DNA of 64,000 nucleotides from Salegentibacter sp. Hel_I_6 (lineage in GTDB: Bacteria; Bacteroidota; Bacteroidia; Flavobacteriales; Flavobacteriaceae), in the NCBI RefSeq assembly GCF_000745315.1, contig NZ_JQNQ01000001.1, positions 806,001 to 870,000 of the forward strand, written 5' to 3'. Shown here in pieces: positions 44,099 through 52,041 of this stretch (position 1 is the stretch's first letter; each line of letters opens with the position of its first letter). Under the pieces are notes generated by a model that made no database searches, was not told where the DNA came from, and saw only the letters and a list, made by a program, of their open reading frames with translations. Made by a program: the position numbers and the translations under genes.

Positions 44099-45742
44099 AT
44101 GTTTGAAATTTCAGAATTAAAAGCTAAAAAGCTTCCTGAGTTGCAGGATATCGCTAAGTCTTTAAACGTCCCAAAATTCAGGACTTTAAAAAAATTAGAC
44201 CTTGTATATCAAATCCTGGACTATCAGGCTGCCAACCCTAAAAAGGCAAAAGAAGCGCTTACAGACGATACTAAGAAAGAGGAATCTCCTAAGAAAGAGG
44301 AGCGTACTAGTGCTTCAGAAAAGCCACAGCCAAAGAAAAGTGGTAAAGTAGGAAGTAATAAAAAACCTCCAAGAGCTGCTGCTCCCTCTGACACTAAGGA
44401 GTCTCGCCCGGTAAGAAAAGAAAACAATGCTCCCAAAAAAGAAGACACTTCTTCTAAACCAAGAGAGCCTAGAAAGCAGGAACAAAAACCGAGAGAAGAT
44501 AATACTTCCCACTCGAATAAAAACAATCCTCGAGATAACAAAAAGGATACTCGCAATAAAAACAACGGAAGTCGGGATGCCGGCAACCGCGATGGGCGAA
44601 ATCGCTACCGCGAACCAGATTATGAATTTGACGCGATCATAGAAAGTGAAGGTGTACTGGATATTATGCAGGATAACTACGGTTTTCTAAGATCTTCAGA
44701 TTATAATTACCTTACTTCTCCAGATGATATTTATGTATCTCAATCTCAAATTCGTTTGTTTGGATTGAAAACAGGGGATACTGTTTTAGGACAAATTCGT
44801 CCGCCGAAAGAAGGTGAGAAATATTTCCCTTTAATCAAGATCAATAAAATTAACGGACTAGATCCTCAGGTAGTGAGAGACCGTGTTTCTTTTGAACACT
44901 TAACTCCGCTTTTCCCTAAGGAAAAATTCAACATTGCTGATAAGCAAAGTAGTATGTCTACCCGTATTATGGACCTCTTTTCCCCAATTGGAAAAGGCCA
45001 GCGTGGTATGATTGTTTCCCAGCCTAAAACTGGTAAAACAATGTTGCTTAAGGATATTGCCAATGCAATAGCGGCCAACCACCCTGAAGTTTATCAAATA
45101 GTTTTGCTAATTGATGAACGTCCTGAAGAGGTTACCGATATGCAACGTAATGTACGTGGGGAAGTGGTAGCTTCAACTTTTGATAAGGAAGCACACGAAC
45201 ATGTTAGAGTTGCCAATATCGTATTGGAAAAAGCGAAACGTTTGGTAGAATGTGGTCACGATGTAGTGATCCTTTTGGATTCTATTACACGTTTGGCCCG
45301 TGCATACAACACCGTACAACCTGCCAGTGGTAAGGTATTAAGTGGTGGTGTAGACGCCAACGCATTACACAAACCAAAAAGATTCTTTGGTGCTGCCCGT
45401 AATATTGAAAACGGAGGTTCCCTTTCAATTATCGCTACCGCCCTTACCGATACCGGTTCTAAAATGGACGAAGTTATCTTTGAAGAATTTAAAGGAACTG
45501 GAAATATGGAACTGCAATTAGATAGAAAAATTGCCAACCGTAGAATTTTCCCTGCAATAGATCTTACTTCTTCAAGTACGCGTCGCGACGACCTTTTATT
45601 GGACGAAGCTAGCCTACAAAGAATGTGGGTACTACGTAAATATCTTGCCGATATGAATCCTATTGAAGCGATGGAGTTTATTAACGACAGGATTAAGCAA
45701 ACTAAAAACAACGAAGAGTTTTTGATCTCTATGAACGGATAA
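44099..45742 (+). CDS. rho: transcription termination factor Rho, with long hydrophilic insert
   Basis: 547 residues. The N-terminal Rho_N domain (1-45: LKAKKLPELQDIAKSL) is followed by a Lys/Glu/Arg/Asn-rich insert (about 50-175) typical of Bacteroidota Rho. Then come the OSB RNA-binding domain (180-255: GVLDIMQDNYGFLRS) and the hexameric ATPase with MIVSQPKTGKTMLL (P-loop), LLIDERPEEVTDM, VVILLDSITRLARAYN and GGVDANALHKPKRFFGAARN. It ends transcripts at Rho sites. The insert probably binds RNA or promotes phase separation. Confidence 0.96.
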   Translation: MFEISELKAKKLPELQDIAKSLNVPKFRTLKKLDLVYQILDYQAANPKKAKEALTDDTKKEESPKKEERTSASEKPQPKKSGKVGSNKKPPRAAAPSDTKESRPVRKENNAPKKEDTSSKPREPRKQEQKPREDNTSHSNKNNPRDNKKDTRNKNNGSRDAGNRDGRNRYREPDYEFDAIIESEGVLDIMQDNYGFLRSSDYNYLTSPDDIYVSQSQIRLFGLKTGDTVLGQIRPPKEGEKYFPLIKINKINGLDPQVVRDRVSFEHLTPLFPKEKFNIADKQSSMSTRIMDLFSPIGKGQRGMIVSQPKTGKTMLLKDIANAIAANHPEVYQIVLLIDERPEEVTDMQRNVRGEVVASTFDKEAHEHVRVANIVLEKAKRLVECGHDVVILLDSITRLARAYNTVQPASGKVLSGGVDANALHKPKRFFGAARNIENGGSLSIIATALTDTGSKMDEVIFEEFKGTGNMELQLDRKIANRRIFPAIDLTSSSTRRDDLLLDEASLQRMWVLRKYLADMNPIEAMEFINDRIKQTKNNEEFLISMNG

Positions 45743-45764
45743 AATCTTCTTAGTTATAAATTTA

Positions 45765-45799
45765 AAAATCCGGAAGCTTTTAGTTTCCGGATTTTTTTA
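45765..45799. terminator. bidirectional terminator between rho and the TPP-controlled operon
   Basis: AAAATCCGGAA and TTTCCGGATTTT pair around a short loop and end in a T run on the plus strand and an A-rich side that serves the minus strand. It lies between the convergent rho gene and the Trm112-like gene. Confidence 0.8.
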
Positions 45800-45809
45800 T
45801 GCTGAAATA

Positions 45810-46106
45810 TTATTCTTTTAAACTATCCACATCTGTATCCTTAGCTACCAATCTAAAATTTTCAATTTTCTTAGCTTTTAAATGCTTGTTCCATTTTTCC
45901 ATAAGTGGAGCTTCCAGTTTAAATTCCCGGTATTCATCGGGGTTCATAATTGGAATCCCTTTTATAATAGGGTAAATACGTTTACATTTCTTGCAACTTA
46001 AAAAACCCTCTATAATCTTCCCCTCCAAATCTTTTGAAATTGTTGTGAGTTCCAGGTCCTCTTTATCATAAGGACAGCATAATTTATTTATTGTTGAAGT
46101 TCTCAT
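45810..46106 (-). CDS. Trm112-like small zinc-type protein
   Basis: 98 residues. LCCPYDKEDLEL, GFLSCKKCKRIYPIIKGIPI and MNPDEYREFKLEAP match the Trm112/UPF0434 fold, but the first knuckle is CCPYD rather than CPxC, so zinc would be held by an atypical Cys set. Trm112 proteins activate class I methyltransferases. A methyltransferase is the first gene of this same riboswitch-controlled operon, so the two may form a complex. It overlaps the ThiE-like gene by 23 bp and is the last gene of the operon. Confidence 0.75.
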   Translation of the reverse strand: MRTSTINKLCCPYDKEDLELTTISKDLEGKIIEGFLSCKKCKRIYPIIKGIPIMNPDEYREFKLEAPLMEKWNKHLKAKKIENFRLVAKDTDVDSLKE

Positions 46107-46752
46107 TTTTTATATTTTTTAATTCTGAATTATAATTTTCTGCCGAAATCGAAGAATTTTCGGCACTCATTATTCCTGAAATCACCGCGACGCCCTCAAA
46201 ATCCAACTCTTTAAGCAAATGCATATTTGCAGGCTTAATTCCCCCAGCCAGGAATATTGGCATTTGTGTAAGTTTCCTGGACTCCTTAATAATCTCAAAA
46301 TCTACTAAATCGCAACTATTCGCTGTTGAGGAAGGAAAAATTGAACAAAAAGAAATATAATCCAGGTTATTAGTCTCAGCCCACTCTACAGTTTTCAGGT
46401 TGTTATTACAGGTTAACCCAAGTAATACATCAGACGAAATGTTTTTTTTAATCTCCTGGAAATTCTTAGGGATTTCATCAAAATGCACTCCATTGGCAGC
46501 CGTTTGTTTTAAAAGTTTCCAGTTGTTGTTTAGTATAACAGGGGTATCTGTTGCCTGACAAAGTTTACAAATGCTATTAATAAGTGAAGATTGGTTATCT
46601 ATACTTTTAAAATTATCCCATAGTTGAACCGCAGCGATTTCACTTTTCTCCAAAATTTCCTGTAGCTTATTTAATAAAATAACCTCTCCCATCTGTGGGT
46701 CTATCACCAGATAAATTCCTCCTTTTATTCCTTTACTTTCCATTATTTCCAA
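46084..46752 (-). CDS. ThiE/TenI-like protein with altered active-site motifs
   Basis: 222 residues with the thiamine phosphate synthase barrel: GGIYLVIDPQ, AAVQLWDNF, VILNNNWKLLKQTAANGVHF, LLGLTCNN, NLDYISFCSIFPSSTANSCD, PIFLAGGIKPANM and GVAVISGIMSA. In true ThiE the first strand has QLRxK and the loop has a TxTK motif that bind pyrimidine diphosphate. Here these read QLWDN and SSTAN, so ordinary TMP synthesis is doubtful. A TenI-like or new substrate role is possible. It overlaps both neighbours and is controlled by the TPP riboswitch. Confidence 0.78.
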   Translation of the reverse strand: MEIMESKGIKGGIYLVIDPQMGEVILLNKLQEILEKSEIAAVQLWDNFKSIDNQSSLINSICKLCQATDTPVILNNNWKLLKQTAANGVHFDEIPKNFQEIKKNISSDVLLGLTCNNNLKTVEWAETNNLDYISFCSIFPSSTANSCDLVDFEIIKESRKLTQMPIFLAGGIKPANMHLLKELDFEGVAVISGIMSAENSSISAENYNSELKNIKNENFNNK

Positions 46753-47798
46753 CTAGATTTAATCGCCGTAAAGAAAGCTTTCCAATAAGGGTCTTCGGTT
46801 TTATAGGCCAGGTCTTTCAACTCTTCTCCCTTTTTAATTTTAACACCCTTTTCTTCCCCCTTAATTTCACCAACTGCTGAGCAGTCAATATTCTCAGCTT
46901 TTAAACGCGATATTACTTGTTGTTCTTTTCCTTTTTCACAGGATATAATCATTGAACCTGCCCCTATAATTTCCCTGTAATCCAGGTTAAAAAGTTCGCA
47001 AACTTCTTTTTGCCATGAATATACTGGCAAAGCATCATTATTAATAAAAGCTCCTTTCCCAGAAGCTTTAACCATTTCATATATTGCTCCCAGCACGCCG
47101 CCTTCAGTTACATCGTGCATAGCGTGAATTTCGGGAAATTTACTTCCTGTTCCTGCTGCTGTAAGCCCGTCTTTTAAAGACGAGGTTTGCCCAAACATTT
47201 CACAGCCTGCCTCATAGGTTTGTTTTCCTAATTTATTCTTTATAGTTTGAGGAAAACTCATGGTTAATAAGGCAGATGATGATAAGGCACAGGTTTTAGT
47301 CACCAGGATTACATCACCAACCTCTGCACGGTTGGATAAAATAATTTCTTTTTTGGGAGCTACACTAAAAAAAGTACCTCCTCCTGAAATTGTTGAATTT
47401 TGGCCTTCTACAAATCCGGTATGCCCGCCGGTTATAGACACCCCAATTTCTTTGCAAAATTGATGGATATAATTCCAGTATGTTTTAAAATCCTCCCTGC
47501 TAAGTGATGCGGGAAGGTTTAGTACCATCTGGGCATATTGTGGAGTAAACCCTGTAGTTGCCATGTCGTTAGCCATAAGATGCACAGAAAGCCAGGCCGA
47601 TTCTTCCAATCCAAGCGAAGGAATAAGTGAAAGCGGATCGCTAGTAGATATCAACGCCAGCTTATTGGGTAAATCTACTAATGACACGTCTACCCCAAAC
47701 CCGGGTTTTACACTAACTTCCTTGCGAGTATGCCCGCAATTTTCAAGGATAAATCCCTCTAGTTCTACTTCTGCAATTTTTCCTAATTTCTCACTCAT
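46743..47798 (-). CDS. AIR-synthase-related protein (HypE/ThiL-like)
   Basis: 351 residues. AIRS N-domain with GFGVDVSLVDLPN, ISTSDPLSLIPSLGLEESA, HLMANDMATTGFTPQYAQM and SITGGHTGFVE, and AIRS C-domain with GDVILVTKTCALSSSALL and MHDVTEGGVLGAIYEM. The fold binds ATP and phosphorylates or activates a small substrate, as in ThiL (thiamine phosphate kinase), HypE or PurM. Sequence detail looks nearer to HypE than to ThiL. In a TPP-controlled operon a kinase-like or ATP-dependent ring-forming step is plausible. Confidence 0.8.
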   Translation of the reverse strand: MSEKLGKIAEVELEGFILENCGHTRKEVSVKPGFGVDVSLVDLPNKLALISTSDPLSLIPSLGLEESAWLSVHLMANDMATTGFTPQYAQMVLNLPASLSREDFKTYWNYIHQFCKEIGVSITGGHTGFVEGQNSTISGGGTFFSVAPKKEIILSNRAEVGDVILVTKTCALSSSALLTMSFPQTIKNKLGKQTYEAGCEMFGQTSSLKDGLTAAGTGSKFPEIHAMHDVTEGGVLGAIYEMVKASGKGAFINNDALPVYSWQKEVCELFNLDYREIIGAGSMIISCEKGKEQQVISRLKAENIDCSAVGEIKGEEKGVKIKKGEELKDLAYKTEDPYWKAFFTAIKSSWK

Positions 47799-48523
47799 TA
47801 TTTTACGTCTTTAAATTTTACGTACAAACCGAAAAAATCACCGTATGGCAAACCCCATTGTTGAACCGGGAACCATTTTGGTAAACCTGTACATGACCAT
47901 TCTATACTATACTCCCTGCCCTGGAGAGCCTCCTCTATTATTTTGGCTAGTTTCTTAGGGGTGTAAAAAGTTGCGGTAAGATAAAATGGGTTTGCCCCAA
48001 AAATTTCCTGAACACGACGACGGACTACTTTGGTAGAATTTCTGTTCATCATTCCCAGGGCTATTCCATATTGTGCAACTCTCGCAGCTTCCCGAATAAC
48101 TTTTACGGGATCTTTATAATATTCAAAAGTGGTTATAAATGCGAGAGAATCAAAAGTATGATCTTTAAAAGGCATATGGTGAGAATCTGCCATTACAAGA
48201 TCTCCCTCAAACAAATGTACGGCTTGTGAGAGCATAAGAGGGGAGATATCGCCGCCGGTAGCCTCAATTCCTATTTCTTTCCACCATCTTGTAAAGCGTG
48301 TAGTACCACAACCAAACTCCAGTAGGGTTTTTACTCGTTTATCTTTAGAGACAAGCTGCTCCATCACTTTTTTCTGCCATACCTCGGCACGCTTGTACCG
48401 CCCTTCGTACCATTGCTCGTACGTATCGGTATGTTTACGGTTAAAAAACCATTCTTCCCGGTTTTGCCAATTTTGATGATTTTCGGGAAGTAATTCAAAT
48501 CGGCTGCTTTTTTCAATTTCCAT
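47798..48523 (-). CDS. class I SAM-dependent methyltransferase, first gene of the TPP-controlled operon
   Basis: 241 residues. SAM motif LLEFGCGTTRFTRWW (E/DxGxGxG), GGDISPLMLSQA, DLVMADSHHMPFKDHTFDSL and AFITTFEYYKDP are the Methyltransf_11 motifs. The C-terminal part (PFYLTATFYTPKKLAKIIEE, PVQQWGLPYGDFFGLYVKF) gives the substrate side. Substrate unknown. Its stop overlaps the next ATG by one base. It is directly downstream of a TPP riboswitch and terminator, so it is made when TPP is low. A Trm112-like partner is encoded in the same operon. Confidence 0.82.
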   Translation of the reverse strand: MEIEKSSRFELLPENHQNWQNREEWFFNRKHTDTYEQWYEGRYKRAEVWQKKVMEQLVSKDKRVKTLLEFGCGTTRFTRWWKEIGIEATGGDISPLMLSQAVHLFEGDLVMADSHHMPFKDHTFDSLAFITTFEYYKDPVKVIREAARVAQYGIALGMMNRNSTKVVRRRVQEIFGANPFYLTATFYTPKKLAKIIEEALQGREYSIEWSCTGLPKWFPVQQWGLPYGDFFGLYVKFKDVK

Positions 48524-48529
48524 CTTTAC

Positions 48530-48583
48530 TTTTTAAAAAAGAAAAACTCCACGCTACCGGAAAATGCCAGAAAACATGGAGTC
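48530..48583 (-). terminator. riboswitch expression-platform terminator
   Basis: On the minus strand ACTCCA (48582-48577) pairs with TGGAGT (48551-48546), with an inner CTGG/CCGG pair, followed by TTTTTCTTTTTT. It sits between the TPP aptamer and the methyltransferase ATG, so ligand binding can favour early termination, an OFF switch. Confidence 0.65.
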
Positions 48584-48599
48584 TTAAAATGGAAGTTTT

Positions 48600-48676
48600 A
48601 ATACTGCATCCCTACGTTGGCATTATCCAAATCAGGTTTTCGGGTGTTATCTCAGCCTTGCGGCACCCCGTGCGTG
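48600..48676 (-). promoter_or_regulatory. TPP riboswitch (THI element)
   Basis: The minus strand shows the conserved TPP aptamer parts in order: ACGGGGTGCC, GGCTGAGATAACACCC, AACCTGATTTGGATAATGCC, and CGTAGGGATGCAGT. These form the P1-P5 three-way junction that binds thiamine pyrophosphate. It precedes a terminator and a four-gene operon. The CTGAGA and the CCTGAT...AATGCCAACGTAGGGA motifs leave little doubt. Confidence 0.95.
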
Positions 48677-48985
48677 AATTTATCTATTTATTAAATCTCT
48701 ATTAATTAATTTTATCAGTTAATCGGGAGAAAAATACAAAATAAAGAAGGAAGTGGAAAGTTATTTCTCAGTTTTACAAAATAGAACAGGCTATGGTTTT
48801 ACGTTCTTATTATAACGCTGCCCCCTTTTTTTCAGCAAAAAAATAAATTCATTGCGATTGTATGAAAAGATTTTAAAATCGTTATCCCGATCTTGTTTCT
48901 GAGACTGCTCAAAAATTTATTCGGAGGTATAACATGTTAGATTCTGAAATAAATTCAGAATGACGATTAAAAAACATTATCAAAA
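48677..48985. other. 309-bp intergenic region with a dispersed repeat
   Basis: No coding frame. At 48939-48965 lies an imperfect palindrome (AGATTCTGAAATAAATTCAG, then AATGACG) that is an inverse near-copy of 43269-43295 in the MITE-like element. The promoter of the riboswitch transcript should be near 48690-48740 on the minus strand, but no clear TAnnTTTG box was found. Confidence 0.5.
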
Positions 48986-49245
48986 GCGGGAAACCGGGTT
49001 TCCCGATATTACGCCCTATCGGGCTTCAATCGGGACAGGCTTCTCACCCGGTGGTTTCTCTTCCAAATTTTTCAACACAAAAAAACCTCAACTTTTTTGT
49101 TGAGTTTTTCTTAGAGCGGGAGACCGGGTTTCCCGATATTGCGCCCTATCGGGCTTCAATCGGGACAGGCTTCCCACCCGGTGGTTTCTCTTCCAAATTT
49201 TTCAACACAAAAAAACCCCAACATTTCTGTTGAGGTTTTCTTAGA
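48986..49245. repeat. 130-bp tandem repeat with tRNA-Gly 3' end and terminator copies
   Basis: The sequence GCGGGAGACCGGGTT occurs at 48986 (one mismatch), 49116 and 49246, exactly 130 bp apart. The third is the real tRNA-Gly 3' end. Each unit continues with a palindrome-rich segment (GCCCTATCGGGCTTCAATCG, then GGACAGGCTTC), CACCCGGTGGTTTCTCTTCC, and the hairpin AACCTCAACA...TGTTGGGGTT that ends the tRNA transcript. Units differ at only a few positions, so duplication is recent. Confidence 0.85.
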
Positions 49246-49317
49246 GCGGGAGACCGGGTTCGAACCGGCGACATTCAGCTTGGAAGGCTGACGCTCTACC
49301 AACTGAGCTACTCCCGC
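49245..49317 (-). tRNA. tRNA-Gly (TCC)
   Basis: Complete cloverleaf: acceptor GCGGGAG/CTCCCGC, D stem GCTC/GAGC, anticodon stem TCAGC/GCTGA with loop CTTCCAA (anticodon TCC), T stem GCCGG/CCGGT with TTCGAAC. CCA is not encoded. It is followed on its strand by a terminator hairpin (about 49208-49240) and by two tandem copies of its 3' end. Confidence 0.96.
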
Positions 49318-49523
49318 CTGTCCTGCAAATATAAAGTTTATAGCCTTCAAAATCCAAAGGAAAAATGAACTTTTTATAAGGTATTCTTCTATTTCCCTTA
49401 TCTTCAGCTATAAACCCGGAAAAAGCGATAAAATCTTGTTAAATGGGTAATTAAAAAACAAGTGTTCCGACAAATAAATCTTATTTTTAATCTCTAATAC
49501 AATTCATTTTAAATCATTTTTTT

Positions 49524-50075
49524 ATGAGCAATAAACCCGGTAAAACCCAGGACCTAATAGACGCAAAATTCCTTGAAGAACGCAAAATTTTCCTTTGGGG
49601 AGAAGTGAACGACGAATCAGCGAAACACGTAATAGATCGACTTTTATACCTTGATATGGAAGGCGACGACGAAATTCAATTTTTTATTAATAGTCCGGGT
49701 GGTTATGTGACTGACGGTTTTGCAATTTACGATACGATGCAGAGCCTAAAAAGTCCGGTTTCTACAATCTGCAGTGGCTTAGCGGCATCTATGGGTTCAA
49801 TCCTACTTTCAGGAGGAACTAAAGGTAGAAGATTCATTCAAACACATGGGAAGGTAATGATCCATCAACCTATGGGAGGAGCACGCGGACAGGCTTCAAA
49901 CATTGAAATTCAGGCTAACGAGATTCTAAAAACCAGAGAATTAAGCGCTAAAATTCTTGCTGACAATTGTGGACAAGAAATAGAAAAAGTACTTAAAGAT
50001 TTTAACCGCGATTACTGGATGGATGCGCAGGAATCTTTAGACTACGGAATTGTTGACGGTATTTTTAAGAAATAA
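49524..50075 (+). CDS. clpP: ClpP-family serine protease
   Basis: 183 residues. Catalytic Ser in SGLAASMGSILL, His in VMIHQPMGGARGQASNIE, Asp in DFNRDYWMDAQE, plus FFINSPGGYVTDGFAIYDTM. It lacks a propeptide, and ERKIFLWGEVND replaces the usual ERIIFLGxxV, which suggests a second-type ClpP that may form mixed complexes or work outside the clpX operon. No clpX is next to it. Confidence 0.9.
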   Translation: MSNKPGKTQDLIDAKFLEERKIFLWGEVNDESAKHVIDRLLYLDMEGDDEIQFFINSPGGYVTDGFAIYDTMQSLKSPVSTICSGLAASMGSILLSGGTKGRRFIQTHGKVMIHQPMGGARGQASNIEIQANEILKTRELSAKILADNCGQEIEKVLKDFNRDYWMDAQESLDYGIVDGIFKK

Positions 50076-50078
50076 TTT

Positions 50079-50357
50079 ATGGATATTAAACATCGCGAAA
50101 ACGATAGCCGTGGAATGTTTTTCGTGGAAGACGAAAAAGGCATTTACGCAGAATTAACCTACACTAAAAAACAAGATGTTCTTACAATAGATCATACCGA
50201 GGTAAGACCTGAACTGGAAGGAAAAGGAATTGCCACAAAATTGCTTTCGCATAGCGTTGACTTTGCTCGGGAGAACAATTATAAAATTGAGCCGCTTTGT
50301 CCTTTTGCTGAAGTTCAATTTGACCGGAATGAATCTTTTAAAGATGTAAGAGCTTAA
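50079..50357 (+). CDS. small GNAT-type acetyltransferase (YjdJ-like)
   Basis: 92 residues. LTIDHTEVRPELEGKGIATK, LLSHSVDFARENNYKIEPLC and PFAEVQF form the short acetyl-CoA-binding core of the YjdJ/COG2388 family, with the GKGIA loop. It lies 3 bp after clpP and is probably cotranscribed. Substrate unknown. Confidence 0.85.
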   Translation: MDIKHRENDSRGMFFVEDEKGIYAELTYTKKQDVLTIDHTEVRPELEGKGIATKLLSHSVDFARENNYKIEPLCPFAEVQFDRNESFKDVRA

Positions 50358-50397
50358 CCCTCTCTGCCTACATAGATCAATCAACCTGCTTTTTCCT

Positions 50398-52041
50398 ATG
50401 AAATTTTTTAGAATCCTAATGCTCTCATTTTTCCTGTCTTTTATTTCCTGTGGAGATGATAACAGAGAGCCAGGAATTGAAACTATAAAAGAGGAAGAAG
50501 CAGAAGTGGTTGAAGCACTGGCATCAGCCGATTTGATTTCGACGAAATTTCCCGAAATCTCTAATTCTGTTGAAAATATTAGTATTAAACATAAAAATTT
50601 ACTCGATTCCACTTATGCCGGGAGGGATTATAAACCAATTTGGACGAATCGTAATTTACGGGAAGACCTATACCGAAGCATAGAAAGAGCAAGTGAAGAT
50701 GGACTTACCCCAGAAGATTATCATTTAGAATTTTTAGAAAATTCCCTTTCTAACTTATCGAACTTAAATGATGAAGAACTTATTTCTACTGAAATTATTC
50801 TCACCGATGCCTTCTTCGCCTTAGCTTCAGATTATAATTCAGGGAAATTAAACCCTAAAGAAATTTATAGCATCTGGGGAGTTGAAAGTAATAAAATTGA
50901 TCTACCCGGGCTTTTAGAGTATGGAGTTAAGCAAAATGATATCATTGCCGCTATAGATTCAGTAGTTCCGAAGCATGAAGTTTACCGGGGTCTAAAACGA
51001 AGCTTAAAAAAGTATCGAGAACTAGCAAAGAACGAAAGCGAACCCACTTACATTTCTGAAGAAGGAAAAGGTATTGCTGCTGATGAAAAAGACGTTAGAA
51101 TTTCTAATATTAAAAAACGTCTAAAAGAGTTAGGTTATTGGGATGAAGAAGTTGTGGATAGTAATGATACTTTTGATCAAGCCTTACAAGAAGTTATAAA
51201 AGAATTTCAGAAAAAAAATGGGATTGAAACAGATGGTGTTATTGGAAGTGGAACAATAAAAACTTTAAACAAAACTTATCTGGACAGGGTTGAACAAATT
51301 CTGGTGAACCTAGAGCGTTGGCGGTGGTATCCTAAAGATTTAGGACAACAATATATCATTGTAAATATTGCGAATTTCCGGCTGCACCTGGTAAAGGATG
51401 GGGATACAGTAGCTACGCATCGCACTATGGTGGGTACCGAAGCCAGAAAAACACCAATATTTTCTGATGAAGTTGAACATATCGTTTATAATCCTACCTG
51501 GACTATCCCTCCTACTATTAAAAACAAAGATGTAATTCCTTCAGCATCAAAAAATCCTGATTACATTTCAAAGAAAAATTACAGCATTTTTGATAATACA
51601 GGTAAAAGACTAAACGCAAGTGAGATAGATTGGTCTTCATCTAAAGTTAAGGCTTACACCTTTAGACAGGAGGCTGGGCCCTCAAATCCGTTAGGTTTGG
51701 TGAAGATTATTTATCCTAATGAGCATTTAATTTATTTACACGATACACCGTCCAAGAATCTTTTCAGCAAAAATTTAAGAGCTCAAAGCTCGGGATGCGT
51801 AAGAGTACAGGATGTTTTGGATTTGGCAAAAATGCTATTAAGCGATCAACCTAAATACGACGACGAAAAAATTGAAGAAATCCTTGATTCAGGAAAAACT
51901 ACAACGATTAAAATAACCCAAAAAGTGAAAGTGCACCATCTTTACTGGACGGCCTGGAACGAAAAAGGCAACACCCGTTTTGCAGAAGATATCTACAAAA
52001 GAGATGCTGCCATCTATAAATTACTCACTGATAATAATTAA
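50398..52041 (+). CDS. L,D-transpeptidase with peptidoglycan-binding domain (YcbB-like)
   Basis: 547 residues. Lipobox FLSFISCGDD; helical scaffold region (45-220); peptidoglycan-binding domain (about 230-300: KKRLKELGYWDEE, EFQKKNGIETDGVIG); YkuD catalytic domain (310-500) with YIIVNIANFRLHLVKDGDTV, HDTPSKNLF and SSGCVRVQD, the catalytic Cys at about 467. It probably makes 3-3 cross-links in peptidoglycan or attaches proteins to it. It converges with, and overlaps the stop of, a second transpeptidase gene by 4 bp. Confidence 0.9.
   Translation: MKFFRILMLSFFLSFISCGDDNREPGIETIKEEEAEVVEALASADLISTKFPEISNSVENISIKHKNLLDSTYAGRDYKPIWTNRNLREDLYRSIERASEDGLTPEDYHLEFLENSLSNLSNLNDEELISTEIILTDAFFALASDYNSGKLNPKEIYSIWGVESNKIDLPGLLEYGVKQNDIIAAIDSVVPKHEVYRGLKRSLKKYRELAKNESEPTYISEEGKGIAADEKDVRISNIKKRLKELGYWDEEVVDSNDTFDQALQEVIKEFQKKNGIETDGVIGSGTIKTLNKTYLDRVEQILVNLERWRWYPKDLGQQYIIVNIANFRLHLVKDGDTVATHRTMVGTEARKTPIFSDEVEHIVYNPTWTIPPTIKNKDVIPSASKNPDYISKKNYSIFDNTGKRLNASEIDWSSSKVKAYTFRQEAGPSNPLGLVKIIYPNEHLIYLHDTPSKNLFSKNLRAQSSGCVRVQDVLDLAKMLLSDQPKYDDEKIEEILDSGKTTTIKITQKVKVHHLYWTAWNEKGNTRFAEDIYKRDAAIYKLLTDNN

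Noticed and set aside
44224..45711. Several long minus-strand frames opposite rho
   Set aside because: They mirror the biased codons of the rho insert and ATPase domain and show no protein-like features.
46743..47798. Straight assignment as thiL
   Set aside because: The motifs are closer to HypE-like AIR-synthase relatives and the operon lacks other canonical thiamine genes, so only a general call is given.
48986..49250. Regularly spaced repeats that could be taken for a CRISPR array
   Set aside because: The whole 130-bp unit is repeated, including the intervals, so there are no variable spacers; no cas genes are in the window.
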